Of a DNA stretch of 64,000 nt, positions 61,733 through 64,000 are shown one piece after another (position 1 is the stretch's first letter; the number at the start of each line of letters is the position of its first letter). The notes below the pieces were generated by a model, which searched no databases, was not told where the DNA came from, and was given only the letters and a program-made list of their open reading frames with translations. Made by a program: the position numbers and the translations under genes. The DNA comes from an uncultured Porphyromonadaceae bacterium (GTDB lineage Bacteria > Bacteroidota > Bacteroidia > Bacteroidales > Muribaculaceae): contig CANSRU010000005.1 in the NCBI GenBank assembly GCA_947649495.1, positions 1 through 64,000 of the forward strand. Direction: 5' to 3'.

Positions 61733-62823
61733 TCCATTTTACGTTTTACTGTAAAAGTTCCGTCGTCTGCAATATCCGGACATCCGGAAGGGAAATCCGA
61801 CTCCGACAGACGCCTGATCTGCCTTATCACGGCTCCCGAGCTATCTGTACGCGGGCCTGCACCCCGCTTCTGAACGAACGGATGTATCTTCCCTCTCACA
61901 AAATTCCCATCGCCGTCTACAGTCACCTCCACCACCGGAGCATGGCCGCTTATACCGTTGAGATTCACCCTATATGGCGTGCAGAAATTTCCCAGACTGT
62001 ACATTATCAGGCGGTCGCGATACACCTCCATTCCGCGTGTAACATGCGGACCATGGCCATAGACAATATCAGCTCCGGCCTCCACTGCCTCATGGGCAAA
62101 CAATTCCACATCTCCGCGCTGCTCATTGAAACACATCTCCATGCCGTGAGGCACATGAGTATATTTCGGTCCCTCGCCACCGCCATGAAACGAAACCACC
62201 ACTATATCGCAACTGTCTTTAAGCGAACCGACCACCGTACGCACCTCGTCAATATCCATTATGCTGAGCGTTCCACGGCTATGGCCGAAAGCAGCGAAAC
62301 CGATCCGTTTCCCGCCGCGCTCTATCGTGGAGGTCTCACACACGTCGCGCAATCCGGCAAATTCTATACCTGCCGCGCTTAGATTGCGCATTGTCTGTTC
62401 CCTGCCTGACGCTCCAAAATCATTTACATGATTATTGGCCATGCTGACGAAATCTATTCCCGCATCGACAAGATTGCCCACAAATGCAGCCGGCGTGCGG
62501 AACACATAGCATAGCTTGGGGTCGGAACAATCTTTCGGCTTGCCTCCGCGGTCAAACAGCGTACCCTCTAAATTTACCGCCGCCACATCAGCTTCGCGCA
62601 GCACATCGCCCGCATCGTCAAACAGATACCGTCCGCCATACGCCGGCAGGTACGCCCCGCGCGACTCGTCGGGATAGTTCGTGCCCATCATCACATCGCC
62701 TGCAAACGCAAAAGTCAATGTGCGCCGGGCCTGTTCAGCCATACGCTGCTGGTCTGCCGATGGAACCACGGCACCGGCAGCCAACGCTACCGCCGCCAAA
62801 ATCATCAGGATATATCTTTTCAT
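61729..62823 (-). CDS. CapA-family metallophosphoesterase-like protein
   Basis: 364 aa from ATG 62823 (a TTG lies two codons earlier). A signal peptide (ILMILAAVALAAGAVV) leads to the CapA fold: FAFAGDVMMGTNY, AAVNLEGTLFDR, FVSMANNHVNDFG, VVVSFHGGGE, and IVYGHGPHVTRGMEVY. CapA/PgsA proteins are linked to poly-gamma-glutamate or cell-envelope polymer synthesis; the activity of this paralogue is unknown. First gene of the CapA-kinase-serB operon. Confidence 0.85.
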   Translation of the reverse strand: MKRYILMILAAVALAAGAVVPSADQQRMAEQARRTLTFAFAGDVMMGTNYPDESRGAYLPAYGGRYLFDDAGDVLREADVAAVNLEGTLFDRGGKPKDCSDPKLCYVFRTPAAFVGNLVDAGIDFVSMANNHVNDFGASGREQTMRNLSAAGIEFAGLRDVCETSTIERGGKRIGFAAFGHSRGTLSIMDIDEVRTVVGSLKDSCDIVVVSFHGGGEGPKYTHVPHGMEMCFNEQRGDVELFAHEAVEAGADIVYGHGPHVTRGMEVYRDRLIMYSLGNFCTPYRVNLNGISGHAPVVEVTVDGDGNFVRGKIHPFVQKRGAGPRTDSSGAVIRQIRRLSESDFPSGCPDIADDGTFTVKRKME

Positions 62824-62848
62824 TATCAAGTTTTAATTCTGCAACATG

Positions 62849-62856
62849 CAAAAATA
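62849..62856 (-). promoter_or_regulatory. -7 element of the CapA-kinase-serB operon
   Basis: TATTTTTG on the minus strand, 25 bp before the ATG at 62823. No clear -33 box. Confidence 0.45.
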
Positions 62857-62875
62857 ACCAAATTTAGCGATAACC

Positions 62876-62912
62876 GAAAAAAAGAAGTCACCGCCAGAGG
62901 TATGGCGGTGAC
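62876..62912 (-). terminator. Rho-independent terminator after the NlpC/P60 gene
   Basis: On the minus strand a perfect 9-bp stem GTCACCGCC/GGCGGTGAC with an 8-nt loop (62887-62912) is followed by TTC and a T-run (62876-62886). Confidence 0.8.
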
Positions 62913-62940
62913 CCGTATCGAAATAAATATCTGTTCAGTA

Positions 62941-63600
62941 TCAGTTCTGAGCCACGGCGGTGGTCATATCCATATCGGAACCAAGTATGCGGCGGGCGCC
63001 GATAAAATTACGCGAGTAGTAACCATTGTCAGGGAATGTCTGATAAGTCACACCCTTCTTAACCGAAGCATGGATAAACCGGCATGTCTGCGACTGGGGG
63101 TCGACCGACACCACCATGGCCACATGGCCCACATTACCACGGCCTGCGCTGCGGGAGCTGAAGAAGAGCAAATCGCCGGGACGCAGATTGCCCACACTCA
63201 CTCTATCGCCCTGAAGGTACTGCTGACGCGATGTACGGTCAAGCGTTATACCGAAATTCTTATATACATAGCTGGTGAATCCAGAGCAGTCAAAAGCCTT
63301 GGGCCCGGTGGAGCCGAGACGGTAACGCGTGCCGAGAAAACGCTTCGCATAGTCCACCATCTTGAGAGCCATGAAGTTTTCAGGCACTTCCATAGCAAAC
63401 GAATGCTCCATACCTACAAAAGGTGAATTCTTACGGGCTTCCTCCATCGACGCTGTGGCAAATGTACCGGCCGCGGCTTTCTGCACTTCAGTGTCGAATA
63501 TATTCTGATGCTTGTCGGGCAGACGCATGGGGGTTACTGCCCGGGCAGCGGACAAAACACCACATAAAAGCACTGTCAGAAGTATGTATCTAAGATTCAT
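62941..63600 (-). CDS. NlpC/P60 (C40) peptidase
   Basis: 219 aa with a signal peptide (ILLTVLLCGVLSAARA). The catalytic domain has FDCSGFTSYVYKNFG with the nucleophile Cys, RPGDLLFF, and GNVGHVAMVVSVD with the catalytic His; a third polar residue follows near FIHASV. It should cut peptidoglycan stem peptides in the periplasm. It is a short single-domain form without SH3 or LysM modules. The terminator lies downstream and a TATCTTTG element upstream. Confidence 0.9.
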   Translation of the reverse strand: MNLRYILLTVLLCGVLSAARAVTPMRLPDKHQNIFDTEVQKAAAGTFATASMEEARKNSPFVGMEHSFAMEVPENFMALKMVDYAKRFLGTRYRLGSTGPKAFDCSGFTSYVYKNFGITLDRTSRQQYLQGDRVSVGNLRPGDLLFFSSRSAGRGNVGHVAMVVSVDPQSQTCRFIHASVKKGVTYQTFPDNGYYSRNFIGARRILGSDMDMTTAVAQN

Positions 63601-63663
63601 AGCAAAATTTAATTCTTAAAAAAGATTGAATCACCTCTCAGGCCATTCTTTTCTTTCACAGTG

Positions 63664-63671
63664 CAAAGATA
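63664..63671 (-). promoter_or_regulatory. -7 element of the NlpC/P60 gene
   Basis: TATCTTTG on the minus strand, about 64 bp before the start codon at 63600. Confidence 0.5.
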
Positions 63672-63937
63672 ACACTTTTTTCGCGCCCCGACCACACCTA
63701 ACTGCCTGACCACATCCATATTTAGATTTTTCAACACTTAACCGCGGCCATAAACACTCTTTAGCAAAACCGCCGATGTGTTAAAAACACAGACACTTAC
63801 AGTAATATTAATTACATATTTTCACATGTATTAACAATCACTATTCAACCGTAAACTATTCCTGCACATATCACACCCGAATTGTGCACAACACTTTACA
63901 ACTGCAAACAGCAGTACACCTGATATTTTTACAACTT

Positions 63938-64000
63938 TTAACCATTTTCATCTTCGAGCATATTCCCGAGAGCCGTCCTGATTTCATTGAGCATGCGACG
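63938..64000 (-). CDS. Partial 3' end of a minus-strand gene
   Basis: The minus strand is open from the window edge for 20 codons, ending at TAA (63938-63940): RRMLNEIRTALGNMLEDENG. The gene starts outside the window and cannot be identified. The 265 bp between it and the NlpC promoter (63673-63937) are AT-rich, with no gene, RNA or clear terminator seen. Confidence 0.4.
   Translation of the reverse strand, partial: RRMLNEIRTALGNMLEDENG

Noticed and set aside
1..64000. CRISPR array or retron
   Set aside because: No regularly spaced short repeats, Cas genes or reverse transcriptase were seen; the only long repeat is the two-copy leader.

Overview
The window looks like a chromosome segment from the Bacteroidales, probably a Muribaculaceae-like gut commensal. 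Evidence: many genes are preceded by the Bacteroidetes -7 element TAnnTTTG, often about 20 bp downstream of a TTG/TTTG box; Shine-Dalgarno sequences are not evident; and the gene content fits (Wza/BY-kinase export genes, DUF3575 protein, serine-type sulfatase, BadF-type kinase, AspT/aspartate decarboxylase pair). The family-level placement is inference; no rRNA or marker comparison was possible.

Region 1 (1-25 kb) is an AT-rich defence island. A Vsr endonuclease gene is followed by one tightly packed, probably single operon (1047-11936). It holds a LlaJI-type restriction-modification system (two C5-methyltransferase-like proteins, a McrB-like AAA+ motor and a LlaJI/McrC-like nuclease) running without a break into a complete QatABCD anti-phage system (KAP ATPase, QatB, QueC-like QatC, TatD-like QatD). 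Next come a RhuM-family gene, an FRG-domain gene, a Fic gene with a damaged 5' end, a secreted protein, a DUF262/HNH (GmrSD-like) protein, an unknown 365-aa protein overlapping a radical SAM gene, an EVE-like/HNH endonuclease, a methyltransferase-HIT fusion cut short in its HIT domain, and a 959-aa SIR2 protein. Fragments of RhuM-like genes lie between them. The most unusual signal is a promoter plus roughly 230-bp leader, with a conserved stem-loop, present in two diverged copies: one directly before vsr and one directly before the HNH gene.

Region 2 (25-37 kb) has a GNAT acetyltransferase, a potassium channel and an exopolysaccharide export/assembly cluster (Wza, tyrosine autokinase, large CapD/FlaA1-type dehydratase) with a long leader, followed by three envelope or outer-membrane proteins. 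No glycosyltransferase, flippase or polymerase is present here.

Region 3 (37-64 kb) is ordinary higher-GC chromosome: an alpha/beta hydrolase, beta-carbonic anhydrase plus TrmH-type methyltransferase, serine-type sulfatase, folB, RNase R, gyrB, tRNA-Pro(GGG), a GH16 lipoprotein, an aspartate:alanine antiporter with aspartate 4-decarboxylase (a proton-motive cycle), a tripartite RND efflux operon, uvrA, a CapA / BadF-type kinase / serB operon on the minus strand, and an NlpC/P60 peptidase. Promoter elements and hairpin terminators can be read at many of these boundaries.
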